Origin: Candidatus Roseilinea sp.
GTDB lineage: Bacteria; Chloroflexota; Anaerolineae; J036; Brachytrichaceae
Direction: 5' to 3'
Assembly (NCBI GenBank): GCA_025055235.1
Contig: JANWYN010000070.1
Span: 55,591-119,590 of the forward strand
DNA length: 64,000 nucleotides
Below are positions 52,822 through 63,560 of this stretch, piece after piece. Every line of letters starts with the position of its first letter. Within the stretch, counting starts at the first letter, position 1. The position numbers and the translations under genes were made by a program. Under the pieces are notes generated by a model. The model saw only the letters and a list, made by a program, of their open reading frames with translations. It had not been told where the DNA came from and searched no databases.

Positions 52822-54387
52822 ATGGCGAAGGTCGTGGTGATCGGTGCAGGTGTGGGCGGGGCGACGGCGGCTGCGTTGTTAGCAAGGGCCGGGCACGACG
52901 TGACGGTGCTCGAGGCGCACATCTACCCCGGAGGGTGCGCAGGGACCTTCTATTACCAGAAGTATCGTTTCGACGCCGGCGCCACGTTGGCCGGCGGCTT
53001 CCATCCCGGCGGGCCGCATGACGTGGTCGGCAAGCTGCTGGGCATCGAATGGAAGGTGCGGCCGGTCAACCCGGCTTGGCAGGTGCTGTTGCCCGACCGC
53101 AGTGTGACGCAATTCGGAGATCGCGAGCGCTGGCATGCCGAAGTCGCGCGCGCCTTCGCCGATCGCCCGCAGCGCGACCGCATCGCGCGCTTCTTCCGCG
53201 CAGCCGAAAAGATCAGCGATGCCGTATGGGACTTCGCCTCGCGCAAGCCAGCCTGGCCGCCGTCGAACATCGGCGACTTGCTACGCACTGCACGCGCGCT
53301 GCGCCCTCAGACGCTGATCACTTTGCCACACCTATTCGAGACGATGGGCGCTTGGGCGCGGCGCAGCGGCCTCACCGACCGCGCAGCGCTCACCTTCCTC
53401 GATGCCCAATTGCTCATCAGCGCGCAGACCACGAGCGACCATGCCAGCGCGCTCTTCGGCGCGGCGGCGTCCGACCTGCCGCGCAAAGGCGTGACGCATC
53501 CTGAAGGCGGCATCGGCGGCATCAGCGAGCAGCTCGTCGAGGCGATTCGTCGCTTCGGCGGGCAGGTGCTGTTCCGGCAAGAGGTGACGCGCCTCGAGGT
53601 GCGCGACGGGCGTGTCGTCGCTGCACATACAAACAAAGGCGCACGCTTCGAGTGTGACGTGTGCATCGCCAATCTCACGCCATGGGACCTGGCGCGCTTG
53701 CTGGGCGAAGCGGCGCCGCCGGCGCTGCAGCGCGAGATACGCACGCGCGCCGAGCCATGGGGCGCCTTCACCCTCTACCTCGGCATTGAAGATGACTCAG
53801 GTTCAGATGAGCGCGGCTCCCTTTCTCAATTCTCAATTTTCAATTCTCAATTCACAGACCACTATCAGGTCATCGGCTCATACGACCGGCCGCTGGGCGA
53901 GGGTAATTCGATCTTCATGTCGTTCTCGGAGCGAGGCGACCTGCGCCGCGCGCCGGCCGGCCACCGCGCATTGACGATCAGCACGCACACGCGCGTCGCC
54001 GAATGGTGGCGCTTGCGCGAAACGCCCGGCGCGAAGGCCGCCTACGACGACCGCGTCGCCGAGTACACCGAGCGCATGCTCGACCTGGCAGAACGCGCTG
54101 TGCCTGGGCTGCGCCGGCGCATTCGCCTGCAATTGCCCGGCACGCCGGTCACCTTCAAGTTCTACACGCGCCGGCATCGCGGTGGGGTGGGGGGATTCCC
54201 GTTCACCAGCTTATTTGCTGCGCGCGGGCCGTGGACCGGGCTGCGCAACGCCTGGCTGGTGGGCGATTCGATCTTCCCCGGCCAAAGCACGGCCGGCGTG
54301 ACGATGGGCGCCATGCGCGTGGCCGATGAAGTGCTGCGCGCCTATCCGCTGGTCACCAGCCGCGCGTATTCGGTCGCCGCAAAATAG
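52822..54387 (+). CDS. FAD-dependent carotenoid-type oxidoreductase (CrtI/CrtO-like) with inserted loop
   Basis: 521 residues from ATG 52822. The FAD-binding start is [29 protein letters not shown], followed by YPGGCAGT. The C-terminal [17 protein letters not shown] is the second FAD motif of phytoene desaturases, carotenoid isomerases and retinol reductases. A heptamer-encoded segment at about residues 331-346 ([11 protein letters not shown]) interrupts the region GIEDD...[15 protein letters not shown], where relatives are continuous. Substrate is probably a carotenoid or other polyene lipid. Confidence 0.82.
   Translation: MAKVVVIGAGVGGATAAALLARAGHDVTVLEAHIYPGGCAGTFYYQKYRFDAGATLAGGFHPGGPHDVVGKLLGIEWKVRPVNPAWQVLLPDRSVTQFGDRERWHAEVARAFADRPQRDRIARFFRAAEKISDAVWDFASRKPAWPPSNIGDLLRTARALRPQTLITLPHLFETMGAWARRSGLTDRAALTFLDAQLLISAQTTSDHASALFGAAASDLPRKGVTHPEGGIGGISEQLVEAIRRFGGQVLFRQEVTRLEVRDGRVVAAHTNKGARFECDVCIANLTPWDLARLLGEAAPPALQREIRTRAEPWGAFTLYLGIEDDSGSDERGSLSQFSIFNSQFTDHYQVIGSYDRPLGEGNSIFMSFSERGDLRRAPAGHRALTISTHTRVAEWWRLRETPGAKAAYDDRVAEYTERMLDLAERAVPGLRRRIRLQLPGTPVTFKFYTRRHRGGVGGFPFTSLFAARGPWTGLRNAWLVGDSIFPGQSTAGVTMGAMRVADEVLRAYPLVTSRAYSVAAK
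53815..53860. repeat. TCAATTC heptamer array inside the FAD-oxidoreductase coding region
   Basis: Units TCAATTC, TCAATTT, TCAATTC, TCAATTC are tandem and in frame. AT-rich against GC-rich surroundings, so the insert stands out clearly. Confidence 0.88.
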
Positions 54388-54409
54388 GCGTAGGCTTTTG
54401 CACCTGCGC

Positions 54410-55774
54410 TCATCCGATCAGAATCTGCGCGTCTGGGTAAGTCACCAGCGTCTTGCGGCGCGGCATGGCCAATGCGGCGACGACGGTGAGCGCGCCCAGC
54501 CGCCCCCAGAACATGACCAGCATGATCACGACTTGGCCGAACAGCGTGAGGCTGCCGGTGATCCCCAGCGACAGCCCGCAGGTGGCGAAGGCCGAGACTA
54601 CCTCGAACAACGCCTCTAGAAGCGTGATGTCGGAGTGGGAGATGGCGATCAGATACGTCGCCGTGATAACGACGACGAGCGAGACGGTCAGCACTGCGCC
54701 GGCGCGCCGGACGGTCTCCTGCCCGATGGTGCGGCCCAGCGCACGCGCAGCCGGGAAGCCGCGCACGTAGCTCCACATCGAGATCAGCATCGCCAAGAAT
54801 GTGCCGGTAGTGATGCCGCCGCCCATCGAAGCCGGCGCCGAGCCGACGAACATCAGCCCGATCAGCGTGAGGTGCGCGCCGGGCGAGAGCGCTTCGAGGT
54901 GGGGAACGCCGGAGAAGCCCGCCGTGCGCGCCGAGATGACTTGGAACAGCGATAGGCCGAATCGTTGGCCCACCGGCACGTCGGTGAGCGTCCCCGCCGT
55001 CAGCGTCTCGGCTAAGAACATCGAGAGCGCGCCGGTCAGGTTCAGCCAGAGCACGATGAACAATGTGAGCCGAGTGTGCAACGACAGGGTGCGCGCGCGC
55101 GGCCAGCTAATCAGATCGGCTACCACCGGGATGCCCAACCCACCGATCACGATCAAAATGGCGAAGATAGTGAGTGTGATGCCGTCGTTCGGCACGCCGT
55201 CGGGGAACTGCGGCAAGCCGCTAAACAAGTCGAAGCCGGCGTTGCAGAATGCCGAGACGGCGTGAAAGAGTGCGTAGCGAATCACGTCCCACTCGCTCAA
55301 CGGCAGGATGGCGCGCCAATGCAGCCACAGCAAGATCGCGCCGATCAGCTCGATCAGCAAAACTACCTTGAACACCCGGCGCGTGAGGACGACGATCTCG
55401 GTCAAGCTAAGCAGGCCGAGTGAATCGCGCAGCGCCATCCGGTCTTCCAGCGACATCTGCCGGCCGATCAGCCGGTATACCAGCACGGCCAGCACCATGA
55501 AGCCCACGCCGCCCACTTGAATCAGCGCCAGCAGCACAATCTGCCCAAACACAGTCAGGTCGCGACCCGGTGCGATCACCGTTAGGCCGGTGACCGAGAG
55601 CGCGGAGATAGCGGTGAAGACGGCCTCGTTCACCTGTAGCGGTCGCGACGAGCCGACGCCGGGGAGCATCATTAGAAACGAGCCGGTCAACGCCAACAGC
55701 GCCAGGCCGGCGACGAGCCTGGCCGGCGGCGGCACGCGCACGCCGGCGCGCCGGATGCGATTGGCGAAGTTCAT
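54410..55774 (-). CDS. trkH: TrkH/KtrB potassium-uptake channel subunit
   Basis: 454 residues, multi-pass membrane protein with four pore repeats. Selectivity-filter-like segments are visible as ALSVTGLTV, VSAFCNAGFDLF, SARTAGFSGV and VSAFATCGLSLG. It forms the K+ (or Na+) channel regulated by TrkA encoded just upstream, with a 4-base overlap (ATGA). It is convergent with the FAD-oxidoreductase gene. Confidence 0.95.
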   Translation of the reverse strand: MNFANRIRRAGVRVPPPARLVAGLALLALTGSFLMMLPGVGSSRPLQVNEAVFTAISALSVTGLTVIAPGRDLTVFGQIVLLALIQVGGVGFMVLAVLVYRLIGRQMSLEDRMALRDSLGLLSLTEIVVLTRRVFKVVLLIELIGAILLWLHWRAILPLSEWDVIRYALFHAVSAFCNAGFDLFSGLPQFPDGVPNDGITLTIFAILIVIGGLGIPVVADLISWPRARTLSLHTRLTLFIVLWLNLTGALSMFLAETLTAGTLTDVPVGQRFGLSLFQVISARTAGFSGVPHLEALSPGAHLTLIGLMFVGSAPASMGGGITTGTFLAMLISMWSYVRGFPAARALGRTIGQETVRRAGAVLTVSLVVVITATYLIAISHSDITLLEALFEVVSAFATCGLSLGITGSLTLFGQVVIMLVMFWGRLGALTVVAALAMPRRKTLVTYPDAQILIG

Positions 55775-56436
55775 GCGCTCTCTGTGCAGCGCTCGATATC
55801 GGTGGACTTGCCGATGACGACCAGCACGTCATCGGGCTGCGGCACAAAATCCTGCGCCGGGGAGACGATCAGCCGGTCGCCGCGCTTCACGGCCAGCACG
55901 TTCAAGTTCAGCTTACGAAGATCGGATCGAGCGAGTGCAACGCCGGTGATCCGCGCAGGCGCTTTGATCTCACTGATGACGTAGCCGGGGCCGAGTTCGA
56001 TCTGCCCGATCATCCCCGGGATGGTCAGCTCGAGCGCCAGGCGGTGGCCGGCTTCGTATTCCGGCAACACCACGCGGTTGGCGCCCACTTTGAGCAGGAT
56101 GTCGCGCTGGCGCAGGTTCAGCGCCTTGCAGATGATGTTCGGGATGCCCATCTCGCGCAGTGCTACCGTCGTCAGCAGGTTCGCCTCGAAGTTCGAACCG
56201 ATCGCCACGATGACGGTCTTGAACGCAGTGATGTCCACCTCGCGCAGCGCTGCCTCATTCGTCGAGTCGAGCACGGCTGCCTGGGTGATTTCATCGGCGA
56301 TTTGCTGCACCAGCTCCGGCGAGCGATCTATGCCGAGCACGACTGCGCCGCGGCTAACCAGCGTGCGCGCCAGGCTGGAGCCGAACCGGCCCAGGCCGAT
56401 GACGGCGAATTCGTTCGAATGATTGTTGCGCGGCAT
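55771..56436 (-). CDS. trkA: TrkA/KtrA potassium-uptake regulator (RCK domain)
   Basis: 221 residues: an N-terminal RCK Rossmann domain (FAVIGLGRFGSSLARTLVSRGAVVLGID, GxGxxGxxxA) and a C-terminal TrkA-C domain (about 135-215, ending VLVVIGKSTDIER). It binds NAD(H)/ATP and gates TrkH. Overlapping stop and start with trkH (ATGA) imply one operon. Confidence 0.95.
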   Translation of the reverse strand: MPRNNHSNEFAVIGLGRFGSSLARTLVSRGAVVLGIDRSPELVQQIADEITQAAVLDSTNEAALREVDITAFKTVIVAIGSNFEANLLTTVALREMGIPNIICKALNLRQRDILLKVGANRVVLPEYEAGHRLALELTIPGMIGQIELGPGYVISEIKAPARITGVALARSDLRKLNLNVLAVKRGDRLIVSPAQDFVPQPDDVLVVIGKSTDIERCTESA

Positions 56437-56538
56437 ACCTCGGCGATGGGAAAGTTGGAGATGAGAGATTGGAGATTGGCGACCAGCAACCAGCGACCAA
56501 CAACTAGCGACTAGCGACCAGCAACCAGCAACTAGCGA
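56437..56538. repeat. GCGACCA/GCAACCA heptamer array
   Basis: At least nine 7-bp units (GCGACCA, GCAACCA, ACAACTA, GCGACTA) at 56477-56536, preceded by GAGATTGG-type units. It lies upstream of trkA and downstream of the epimerase-like gene; no inverted half. Confidence 0.85.
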
Positions 56539-57468
56539 CTACCCACGATATTTGAAGCGCACGGGGAGAGGTGGTGGTTCGCGATGGGGGTTGAGGTAAT
56601 CGAGCTTGGTCGGCATCTTGGCCGGCGCGAAGCCGAACACACGGTGCACGCCGCCGATTTCAGTCGTGCGGTTGTACGACAGTGCATCAATCTCCGTCTC
56701 AGTCAGTGCGTTGCGACAGCGCGCCAGGAAGGCAGCGACCTGGCGGGTGAACGCGCTGGGCACGCGCACGATGCGGCGTGAGCGCTGGGCGGCCTTCATG
56801 GTGAGCTGCGCGATGTCGGCCAGCGTGAGCGCTTGCGGCCCGCCGATGGGCACGACTTGCCGGAAGGTGGAGCGCGTGTTTAGACAGCGCTCGACGCAGG
56901 CTGCCACGTCGCCTACCCAGATCGGTTGCAACTTCGTTGCGCCACCGTGCGGCAGCGGCATGACGAATGGGAAGTCGGCGGCCACGCCGGCCAGCCACGA
57001 CGTGAGCCAGTCGCCCTCGCCATACACCACCGCCGACTTGAGCACAGTGAAATTCAAACCGCTGGCGCGCACGATCTCCTCTGCCTTGCCCAGGCTGCGC
57101 TGCAGCGGATAAGGCGAGCGCGATTCCGCGCCTAAGCAGCCGACGACGATCAAGCGCTTGATGTTAGCCCGCTTCATGGCCGAGATCACGTTGTGTGTGC
57201 CGGCGATATTGACATCCTCAAACGTGTCCTCCTGGGTCTCGCGGCGCAGGTAGGCCAGATGGACGACTGTATCGCATGCACCGCCGTCGGTGATCGCCTC
57301 GTAGATCGAGTCTTCGTTGCGCACGTCGCCGCCGGTGATGACGACACGGCGCGGGCAGGGGTGCTCGTTGCCCCAATGAAACAAGCACTTGACTTGGTGT
57401 CCCGAAGAAACCAAGCGTTCGACAACGGCTCGACCAATGCAGCCCGTTGATCCTGTGACGAGAATCAT
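56539..57468 (-). CDS. NAD(P)-dependent epimerase/NmrA-like oxidoreductase
   Basis: 309 residues from ATG 57468. The cofactor loop is TGSTGCIGRAVVERL. ILVTGSTG plus VVHLAYLRRETQ and KRLIVVGC place it in the atypical SDR/NmrA-like group, often quinone or sugar reductases or complex-I assembly relatives. No catalytic YxxxK is obvious, and the ATP/NAD site is intact. It overlaps the start of the PH-domain gene by 4 bases. Confidence 0.78.
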   Translation of the reverse strand: MILVTGSTGCIGRAVVERLVSSGHQVKCLFHWGNEHPCPRRVVITGGDVRNEDSIYEAITDGGACDTVVHLAYLRRETQEDTFEDVNIAGTHNVISAMKRANIKRLIVVGCLGAESRSPYPLQRSLGKAEEIVRASGLNFTVLKSAVVYGEGDWLTSWLAGVAADFPFVMPLPHGGATKLQPIWVGDVAACVERCLNTRSTFRQVVPIGGPQALTLADIAQLTMKAAQRSRRIVRVPSAFTRQVAAFLARCRNALTETEIDALSYNRTTEIGGVHRVFGFAPAKMPTKLDYLNPHREPPPLPVRFKYRG

Positions 57469-58373
57469 GATGGCAAGGTAAACCCCAGGGTGAGCGCCGC
57501 GACGAAGAATAAGAGTTGCGTCGCCGCGCTGCCGCCCCATAGCATGAACGCGGCCAACGTCTCACCTTTCCGATACAACACGAGCCCGACGATCAAGCTC
57601 ACGGCGAGTGTGAGCAGTCCCAAGACCGGCGGCACGAACAGTTGCGACTTCTCGCCGAGCCGGTCCACCGAGCCGCTGGCGTCGAAGTGCAGCGCGATCT
57701 GCGCCGGTGCCGCCGGGAAGCGCATCGCGCTGAAGCCGAACAACGCCAAGTTTAGTGCGATCGCCAGAATCAGCAAGGTGAGCGCCGTTTTATCGCGCCA
57801 GATGCGCCAGTTTGCAAAGCCGGGCAACAATCTTGCGTGCGCCACATTCTGCGTAGGGCGCATCTCCAGCCGGATTCGGAAGGCGTCCACGAAGGCCTCG
57901 TCGTCATACGGCGAAACGGCGTAGCTGCACTCCGGCGTCACGACGATGATTTGGCGCTCGGGTGGTTCCGTGGCGTAGAAGCGGACTTTGCCCAGCGCCG
58001 GATGGCTGCCGGCGCCGAACCACCATCCCGGCAGCGGCGCGCGCAACAAGCGCAGCTTGTCGGCGACTTCCTCTGCCGCGATCACCCGCTGCACGTCGCC
58101 CATCGGCACCACTTCGCGCAGCGCCCCCCAGCGGATCACGAATGCATTTCGGTCGAGCGAGTAGCTCGCGTAGGCCAGTTGATAGGTCTGGTAGCCCAGC
58201 CAAGCGGCGAGCGCGAGCAGGGCGATCGCGCTGATGGCGAACAGAAAGGTGAACCCGGATAGGGGGACGAGCACGGCTGCGATGGCCGATGCGATCGCGC
58301 CGAACACGGCGATAGCGGCAGCAATCACGCCGCTGGTGAACGCCAGCCGAGAATCCACTTCGAATACGTTCAT
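57465..58373 (-). CDS. PH-domain membrane protein (DUF1648-like)
   Basis: 302 residues from ATG 58373. Two hydrophobic hairpins (about 14-58) precede a bacterial PH-like domain (about 75-180) with RWGALREVVPMGDVQRVI. A second pair of helices and a DUF1648-type segment (PAQIALHFDASGSVDRLGEKSQLF) end the protein. Typically such proteins are membrane signalling or regulatory factors of unknown function. Confidence 0.78.
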   Translation of the reverse strand: MNVFEVDSRLAFTSGVIAAAIAVFGAIASAIAAVLVPLSGFTFLFAISAIALLALAAWLGYQTYQLAYASYSLDRNAFVIRWGALREVVPMGDVQRVIAAEEVADKLRLLRAPLPGWWFGAGSHPALGKVRFYATEPPERQIIVVTPECSYAVSPYDDEAFVDAFRIRLEMRPTQNVAHARLLPGFANWRIWRDKTALTLLILAIALNLALFGFSAMRFPAAPAQIALHFDASGSVDRLGEKSQLFVPPVLGLLTLAVSLIVGLVLYRKGETLAAFMLWGGSAATQLLFFVAALTLGFTLPS

Positions 58374-58435
58374 CGGCGAATGCGAAACTGATGGCCGGCG
58401 TGGCCCACGCACGACCAGCAAGCAGTATACCCGCT

Positions 58436-60895
58436 TCACACCCCCAGGCGGTTGCGGCGCACGATCTCGTCGCTCGATTGCGCCGTCTTTGGTGTATAGC
58501 CGGGGATGGGTAGGATGCGCTCGTGCAAGATGTCCACGATCCAGGCCGGCTGCGGGAAGAAGATGTCCTCCATCTCCGCCGGCGGCACGATCCAGTTGCG
58601 CGCGCCCAACACGGCGATCGGGCCGTCGAGCGCGTCGAAGGCGAGCTGCGACAGGTTCGAGGCCACCGTGTGGGCGAACGAGCCACGCTCGCAGGCATCC
58701 GAGGCGACGATCGCCCGGCCGGTCTTGCGCACCGAGGCAACCAGCGGCGCGTAGTCGAGCGGGTTGAGGAAGCGCAGGTCAATCACCTCGGCGCTGATGC
58801 CGTAGCGCTCTAGCTCGCGCGCCGCTTCGAGCGCGACGTAGAGCGTCGCGCCGATGGTAATGATTGTGACGTCGCTGCCCGTGCGCCGCACTGCCGGCTG
58901 GCCGAGCGGCACTTCGTAATACTCGACCGGCACGCCGCCGGGCGTGAGCTTCTCCGGTTCGGGGTACAAGCGCTGCGACTCGAAGAACACGACCGGATTG
59001 CTGCCGCGCAGCGCCAGGTTCAGCATGCCCTTCGCGTCGTAGGGCGTGGCCGGGAAGAACACCTGCAGCCCCGGAATGTGCGCGACTAACGCGCTCCAGT
59101 CCTGCGAGTGTTGCGCGCCGTACTTGTTGCCCACGGACACGCGCAGCACCAGCGGCATCTGCAACACGCCGCCGCTCATCGCTTGCCACTTGGCCATCTG
59201 GTTGAAGATCTCGTCGCCGGCGCGGCCCATGAAGTCGGCGTACATCAGCTCGACTACGGCGCGCCCGCCGCACAGTGCATAGCCCACGCCGGCGCCCACG
59301 ATCGCCGCTTCGCTGATCGGCGTGTTGAACAAACGGTGATACGGCAGCGCCTCGGTCAGGCCGCGATACACGCCGAACGCGCCGCCCCAGTCGCGGTTCT
59401 CTTCGCCGAAGGCGATCATCGTCGGGTCTTCGTAGAAGCGGTGCAGCATGGCCTCGGTCAGCGCTTCGGCGTAGGTCAGCGTCTTCAGCTTGGGGTATGG
59501 CTTGCCCTCCGGATCGAAGGCGAAGCGGTGCTTTTCGGCCAGTTGCTTCAGCCGGCTCTGCTCGCGCGGGATGAGCACTTCGGGACAGCCGGCGTCGTTT
59601 TGTGCGGCGCGAGGCGTGTTGGAGAACATCAGCGCGCCGATCTCATCGCCGCGCACCGTCAGCCGCGGCGAAAGGTCGAGCGAGGCGGCAGCTTCGAGCA
59701 CGCATCGCGTGCGCCGGCGCGCTGCCTCGACGATGGCATCGAGCGTGCTTTCATCGGCGTGTCCGTTGGCGAGCAAATAGTTGCGGAAGCCGAGCAGCGC
59801 ATCGTGCTGCTGCCAGAGCTTGATCTCGTCGGCGTCTCGGTACGACGATGCATCCGACGGGGAGTGGCCGGAGTAGCGATAGGTCACTACGTCGAGCAGA
59901 ACGGGGCCCTGGCCGGCCTCCAGCACGCTGCGCTTGCGGACGATGGCATCGGCTACGGCCAGCGGGTTGAGGCCGTCCACGCGCTCGGCGTGCATGGCCT
60001 GTGGGTTCACGCCCAGCCCGACGCGCGCCAGCACGTCGAAGCCCATCGTCTCGCCCTTTGGCTGGCCACCCATGCCGTAGAAGTTGTTCATGAAGTTGAA
60101 CAAGATGGGCGGATGGCCGCCGATAGATTTGTCCCACAGCGTATGGAACTGGTCCATCGCAGCGAAGTTCATCGCCTCCCACACCGGCCCGCAGCCCATG
60201 CTGGCGTCGCCGATGTTGGCGATGACGATGCCCGGCTTGCGGTTCACGCGCTTGTAGAGCGCTGCTCCGAGGGCGATGTCGGCCGAGCCGCCGACGATGG
60301 CGTTGTTCGGCATCACGCCGAAGAGCGGGAAGAACGCGTGCATGCTGCCGCCCATGCCGCGGTTGAAGCCGGTCGCGCGCCCGAAGATCTCGGCCAGCGT
60401 GCCATACAGCACGTAGGTGACCGCCAGCTCGGTAAAGTCGGCGCCGGCGATCCGCTCGACCACGCGCAGGATTGCGCCGTCGAGGTAGTCCTCCATCACG
60501 CGCTGCACGCCGGCTTCGGGCATCTTAGCGATGGCGCTCAGGCACTTGGCGATGATCTCGCCGTGGCTGCGGTGCGAGCCGAAGATGAAATCGTCGGGGG
60601 TGAGGTGATAGCACTGGCCGACGGCGGCCGCCTCTTGACCGATGGACAGGTGCGCCGGCCCGCGGTGATCGTAGCGCACGCCGTCATAGCTCCCTTCTTT
60701 CTTGATCTTATCCAGCATGGTCTCGAATTCGCGGATGATGACCATGTCGCGATACATGCGCACCAGGTTGGCCGAGCCGTACAGCGCGGCTTCGGCAGCC
60801 GGATCAGAGACGTAAGCGTTCAGCGGAATCGCCGGCGCAGTCAGCACGCCTCGCGCGCGCGCTTCCGCCGGGTCAATCAGGATGGATTTAGGCAT
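58436..60895 (-). CDS. Fused E1 alpha/beta 2-oxoacid dehydrogenase (TPP-dependent)
   Basis: 819 residues: an E1-alpha half (1-430) and an E1-beta half (450-819) in one chain. The TPP/Mg motif is GDASMGCG...NFMNN in the alpha half. [12 protein letters not shown] and [23 protein letters not shown] are typical beta-half segments. It decarboxylates a 2-oxo acid or acetoin and transfers the acyl group to the lipoyl domain of E2, encoded just upstream at 61022 on the same strand. With the dehydrogenase at 62331 this looks like an acetoin/2,3-butanediol module. Confidence 0.92.
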   Translation of the reverse strand: MPKSILIDPAEARARGVLTAPAIPLNAYVSDPAAEAALYGSANLVRMYRDMVIIREFETMLDKIKKEGSYDGVRYDHRGPAHLSIGQEAAAVGQCYHLTPDDFIFGSHRSHGEIIAKCLSAIAKMPEAGVQRVMEDYLDGAILRVVERIAGADFTELAVTYVLYGTLAEIFGRATGFNRGMGGSMHAFFPLFGVMPNNAIVGGSADIALGAALYKRVNRKPGIVIANIGDASMGCGPVWEAMNFAAMDQFHTLWDKSIGGHPPILFNFMNNFYGMGGQPKGETMGFDVLARVGLGVNPQAMHAERVDGLNPLAVADAIVRKRSVLEAGQGPVLLDVVTYRYSGHSPSDASSYRDADEIKLWQQHDALLGFRNYLLANGHADESTLDAIVEAARRRTRCVLEAAASLDLSPRLTVRGDEIGALMFSNTPRAAQNDAGCPEVLIPREQSRLKQLAEKHRFAFDPEGKPYPKLKTLTYAEALTEAMLHRFYEDPTMIAFGEENRDWGGAFGVYRGLTEALPYHRLFNTPISEAAIVGAGVGYALCGGRAVVELMYADFMGRAGDEIFNQMAKWQAMSGGVLQMPLVLRVSVGNKYGAQHSQDWSALVAHIPGLQVFFPATPYDAKGMLNLALRGSNPVVFFESQRLYPEPEKLTPGGVPVEYYEVPLGQPAVRRTGSDVTIITIGATLYVALEAARELERYGISAEVIDLRFLNPLDYAPLVASVRKTGRAIVASDACERGSFAHTVASNLSQLAFDALDGPIAVLGARNWIVPPAEMEDIFFPQPAWIVDILHERILPIPGYTPKTAQSSDEIVRRNRLGV

Positions 60896-60900
60896 AGTGG

Positions 60901-61019
60901 GTGGTGATGGGGGTGGGTGTGTTGGTAGTGTCGGTTAGTGTCGTTAGTGTCGGTTGGTGTCATCGTGGCACTTGACACTGGCGACACCATTGACACTGCT
61001 GACACTATTGACACCCAAT
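60901..61019. repeat. GTGTCNNNN nonamer array with inverted half
   Basis: GTGTCGGTT-type units (60930-60960) oppose TGACACTGC-type units (60968-61017) between the E1 and E2 genes. Same family as 17979 and 52690. Confidence 0.85.
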
Positions 61020-61021
61020 CC

Positions 61022-62278
61022 CTACGTCGCAAGCAAGAGCTCGATCTGCGCCAAGTTGCGAGCGAGAGCCTGTAGGAACTTCGCCGCCGGCGCGCCGTCC
61101 ACGACTTGGTGATCCACCGTCAGTGACAGGCCGAGGTGCGGCGCGAAGACGACCTCGCTCGCCCCTTCCGGGATGATCGGTTTCAGGTTAATGTTGCCCA
61201 CGCCGAGGATGGCCACTTGCGGCGGATTCAGGATGGGCGTGAAACTCTCGATGCCCAGGCTGCCGAGGTTCGTCACCGTGAACGTGCCGCCGGCCAGGGC
61301 GTCGGGCGCGAGCTTGCCGGCGATGGCGTCGGCGGCCAGGGCCTTCGCGACTTCAGCCAGCCGCTTCAGGCTCAAACTGCTCGCGTCGCGGATCACCGGT
61401 GCGAGCAGCCCGCGCGGCGTGTCCACAGCGAAACCGAGATGCACGCGCGCGTATTGCCGCAGCTCGCCGCCCTCGAACGTGGCGTTGAGCGCGGGGAACT
61501 GCAGCAGCGTGCGTGCCACGGCGAACATCACCAGGTCGTTGATAGTGACGTTGCGCAGGCCGAGCGATTCGTCGCTGGCCTTCAGCTTCTCGCGATAGGC
61601 CAGCAGCGCCCGTGCGTCGGCGCTGGCGTGCAGGGTCAACTGGGCGGTGGATTGCAGCGAGGTGCGCATTCGCTCGGCGATCACGCGGCGCACGCCGGAC
61701 AGCGGGATGATTTCGTAATCGCCGGATGCAGAGGACTCGCGCGGCGGCGCCTGGCCGGCGACCGGGATTAGGTCTTCCTTCGTGATGCGCCCGCCGGGGC
61801 CGCTGCCGCGCTCCGGCGCGACGTAGCCGCCGCGCTCGACCATGGCGCGGGCGACCGGCGTCATAGGCACGCCCTCGCGCCGGCTTTCGATGCGCGCGCG
61901 CACGTCGCGCTCGATGATGCGCCCGCCGGGGCCGCTGCCGGCGATCTGCGATGGGTCTATGCCGTGTTCCTGCGCCAGCTTCAGCGCGCGGGGGGAGATC
62001 GCCGTCGGTTCGCTCGCGCTTGCTTGCTCCGTCGGCGGCATGTCGTCGCCGATCACCGCGATCGGCGTTTGCACCGGCACGTCATCGCCGACGTTGGCGA
62101 GGTGTTGGAGCAGCACGCCGCTGGCCGTGCTCGGCACGTCCATCGTGCTCTTGTCGGTCTCGACGGTGCAAATCGGCTCGCCGGCTTCGACGCGGTCACC
62201 GGGCTGCTTGAGCCATGCGACGATGATTGAGCTTTCGACTGTATTGCCCAGTTTGGGCAGCACTACCTGCGTTGTCAT
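61022..62278 (-). CDS. 2-oxoacid dehydrogenase E2 (lipoyl acyltransferase)
   Basis: 418 residues. A lipoyl domain (about 1-75) has [12 protein letters not shown] with the lipoyl Lys. Two peripheral-subunit-binding-like domains lie at about 97-130 ([29 protein letters not shown]) and 140-170 ([24 protein letters not shown]). The catalytic domain ends [17 protein letters not shown] with active-site His and Asp. It accepts the acyl group from the E1 fusion encoded next to it. Linkers are short and not repeat-derived, unlike the E2 at 51283. Confidence 0.93.
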   Translation of the reverse strand: MTTQVVLPKLGNTVESSIIVAWLKQPGDRVEAGEPICTVETDKSTMDVPSTASGVLLQHLANVGDDVPVQTPIAVIGDDMPPTEQASASEPTAISPRALKLAQEHGIDPSQIAGSGPGGRIIERDVRARIESRREGVPMTPVARAMVERGGYVAPERGSGPGGRITKEDLIPVAGQAPPRESSASGDYEIIPLSGVRRVIAERMRTSLQSTAQLTLHASADARALLAYREKLKASDESLGLRNVTINDLVMFAVARTLLQFPALNATFEGGELRQYARVHLGFAVDTPRGLLAPVIRDASSLSLKRLAEVAKALAADAIAGKLAPDALAGGTFTVTNLGSLGIESFTPILNPPQVAILGVGNINLKPIIPEGASEVVFAPHLGLSLTVDHQVVDGAPAAKFLQALARNLAQIELLLAT

Positions 62279-62330
62279 ACTTCTACCGCAACGGGTCAGA
62301 CCGCTCGGAGCGGCCCGAACGGTAAGGCCA

Positions 62331-63347
62331 TCATTCCATCACGATGAGCACCTTCATCGCCTGGCCGCTGCGCATGAGCGCGACGCCGTGCTCCAGCTCG
62401 CCGAGCGGCAGCCGGTGCGTGATCAGCCGGCGCGGCGCGATCCGCCCGCTCTCCAGCAGCGCAATCGTCTGCGCGAACGGGTGCAGCCCCACAAACGCGC
62501 CGATCACGTTGAGGTCGTAGCGCGTGATGGTGTATTGGTTCACCGGCGGATTGTCGTGCGGCCGCAGGCCGAACAGGATCACGTTGCCGCCGCGCCGGGC
62601 CAGCGCGATGGCGGTGTTGATCTGGTTGCCCACGGCATCCACCACCAAGTCGCAGCCGATGCCGGTCAGGTCCATCACCGCTTGCTTCAGGTCGCGCTGT
62701 TGCGGATGGAGCGGCTGGACGCCCAGCGTCTCCTCGACGAAGTCGAGCCGGTATGGCGTGACGTCCGACATGATTACCCGGCCGGCGCCGTGCGCCCAGG
62801 CCAGCATGGCGAACAACGTGCCCATCGGCCCCGCGCCGATGATGCATACGTTGTCGCCCGGATGGATCGGCGCGCGCGCCAGCGCACCGACAACGCACGA
62901 CAGCGGCTCGAACAGCGCCGCGTCTTCCAGGGCCACGCGATCGCTAATTTTATAGAGCGCGCGTTCCGGAACGAGCGCGTATGGCGCGAACGTGCCGTCG
63001 CGCGTGGTGCCGATGGTCTGGTAGTCGGTGCACTGGTTGTCCAGCCCGCGCCGGCAGTACGCGCACTTGCCGCAGGTCAGCCGCGGCGCGATCACGACGC
63101 GATCGCCCGGCGCGACCGACCTGACTGCCCGGCCTGTTGCGACGACTTCGCCGACGCCCTCGTGCCCGATGACGATGCCGGGCTTGGCTTTGTGTGCCGG
63201 CGGCATGGCCAGGATGTTCAGGTCGGTGCCGCAGATGCCGCTGGCGTAGATCTTCAGCAGCACATCGTCATCGTGGATGATCTGTGGGATGGGACGGTCT
63301 TCGTAGCTCAGCTTGCCTTCGCCGAGGAAGATGGGTACGCGCATCAT
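62331..63347 (-). CDS. Zinc-type dehydrogenase, butanediol/sorbitol type (MDR)
   Basis: 338 residues. The catalytic zinc site is GICGTD, with GHEGVG and EP in LFEPLSC. All four structural zinc cysteines are present ([17 protein letters not shown]), and the Rossmann loop is [10 protein letters not shown]. First gene of the MDR-E2-E1 operon: a role as (R,R)-2,3-butanediol or polyol dehydrogenase feeding the E1/E2 complex is plausible. Unlike the enzyme at 3832 it has a complete structural zinc lobe. Confidence 0.9.
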   Translation of the reverse strand: MMRVPIFLGEGKLSYEDRPIPQIIHDDDVLLKIYASGICGTDLNILAMPPAHKAKPGIVIGHEGVGEVVATGRAVRSVAPGDRVVIAPRLTCGKCAYCRRGLDNQCTDYQTIGTTRDGTFAPYALVPERALYKISDRVALEDAALFEPLSCVVGALARAPIHPGDNVCIIGAGPMGTLFAMLAWAHGAGRVIMSDVTPYRLDFVEETLGVQPLHPQQRDLKQAVMDLTGIGCDLVVDAVGNQINTAIALARRGGNVILFGLRPHDNPPVNQYTITRYDLNVIGAFVGLHPFAQTIALLESGRIAPRRLITHRLPLGELEHGVALMRSGQAMKVLIVME

Positions 63348-63398
63348 AGCCGCATACGATAACAGGCCGGATGCGCGCTTGGCAGCGGGAGGAATGAG

Positions 63399-63560
63399 CT
63401 ACTGGCGGCGGGCGACCGAGGCGCGCACCACGAGCTTGGTCTTCAGGAGCGCGTCTTCGACCGGCCGGCCCTCGATTTGTGCGATGAGCGTTTGCGCTGC
63501 GATCCGGCCGATCTCGCGAAAGGATCGCATTTCACTGCTCAGCGATGAGGCGTTTGTCAG
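63399..63560 (-). pseudogene. Truncated LacI-family regulator, C-terminal remnant
   Basis: The minus frame ending TAG at 63399-63401 encodes VPTLTNASSLSSEMRSFREI, then GRIAAQTLIAQIEGRP and TKLVVRAS near the end. This is the classic LacI C-terminus (PpLTtv, mG..A...l...ieg, Pt.LVvRaS). The DNA-binding and most of the sensor domain are missing. An in-frame stop lies immediately upstream, where the AT-richer DNA begins. It is co-directional with the MDR-E2-E1 operon, so it was probably that operon's repressor. Confidence 0.72.

Noticed and set aside
59108..60907. A 599-codon plus-strand frame opposite the E1 fusion gene
   Set aside because: It is His/Arg/Ala-rich with no domain pattern and is antisense to a gene with clear E1 motifs. 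Similar long antisense frames elsewhere have the same GC-skew origin.
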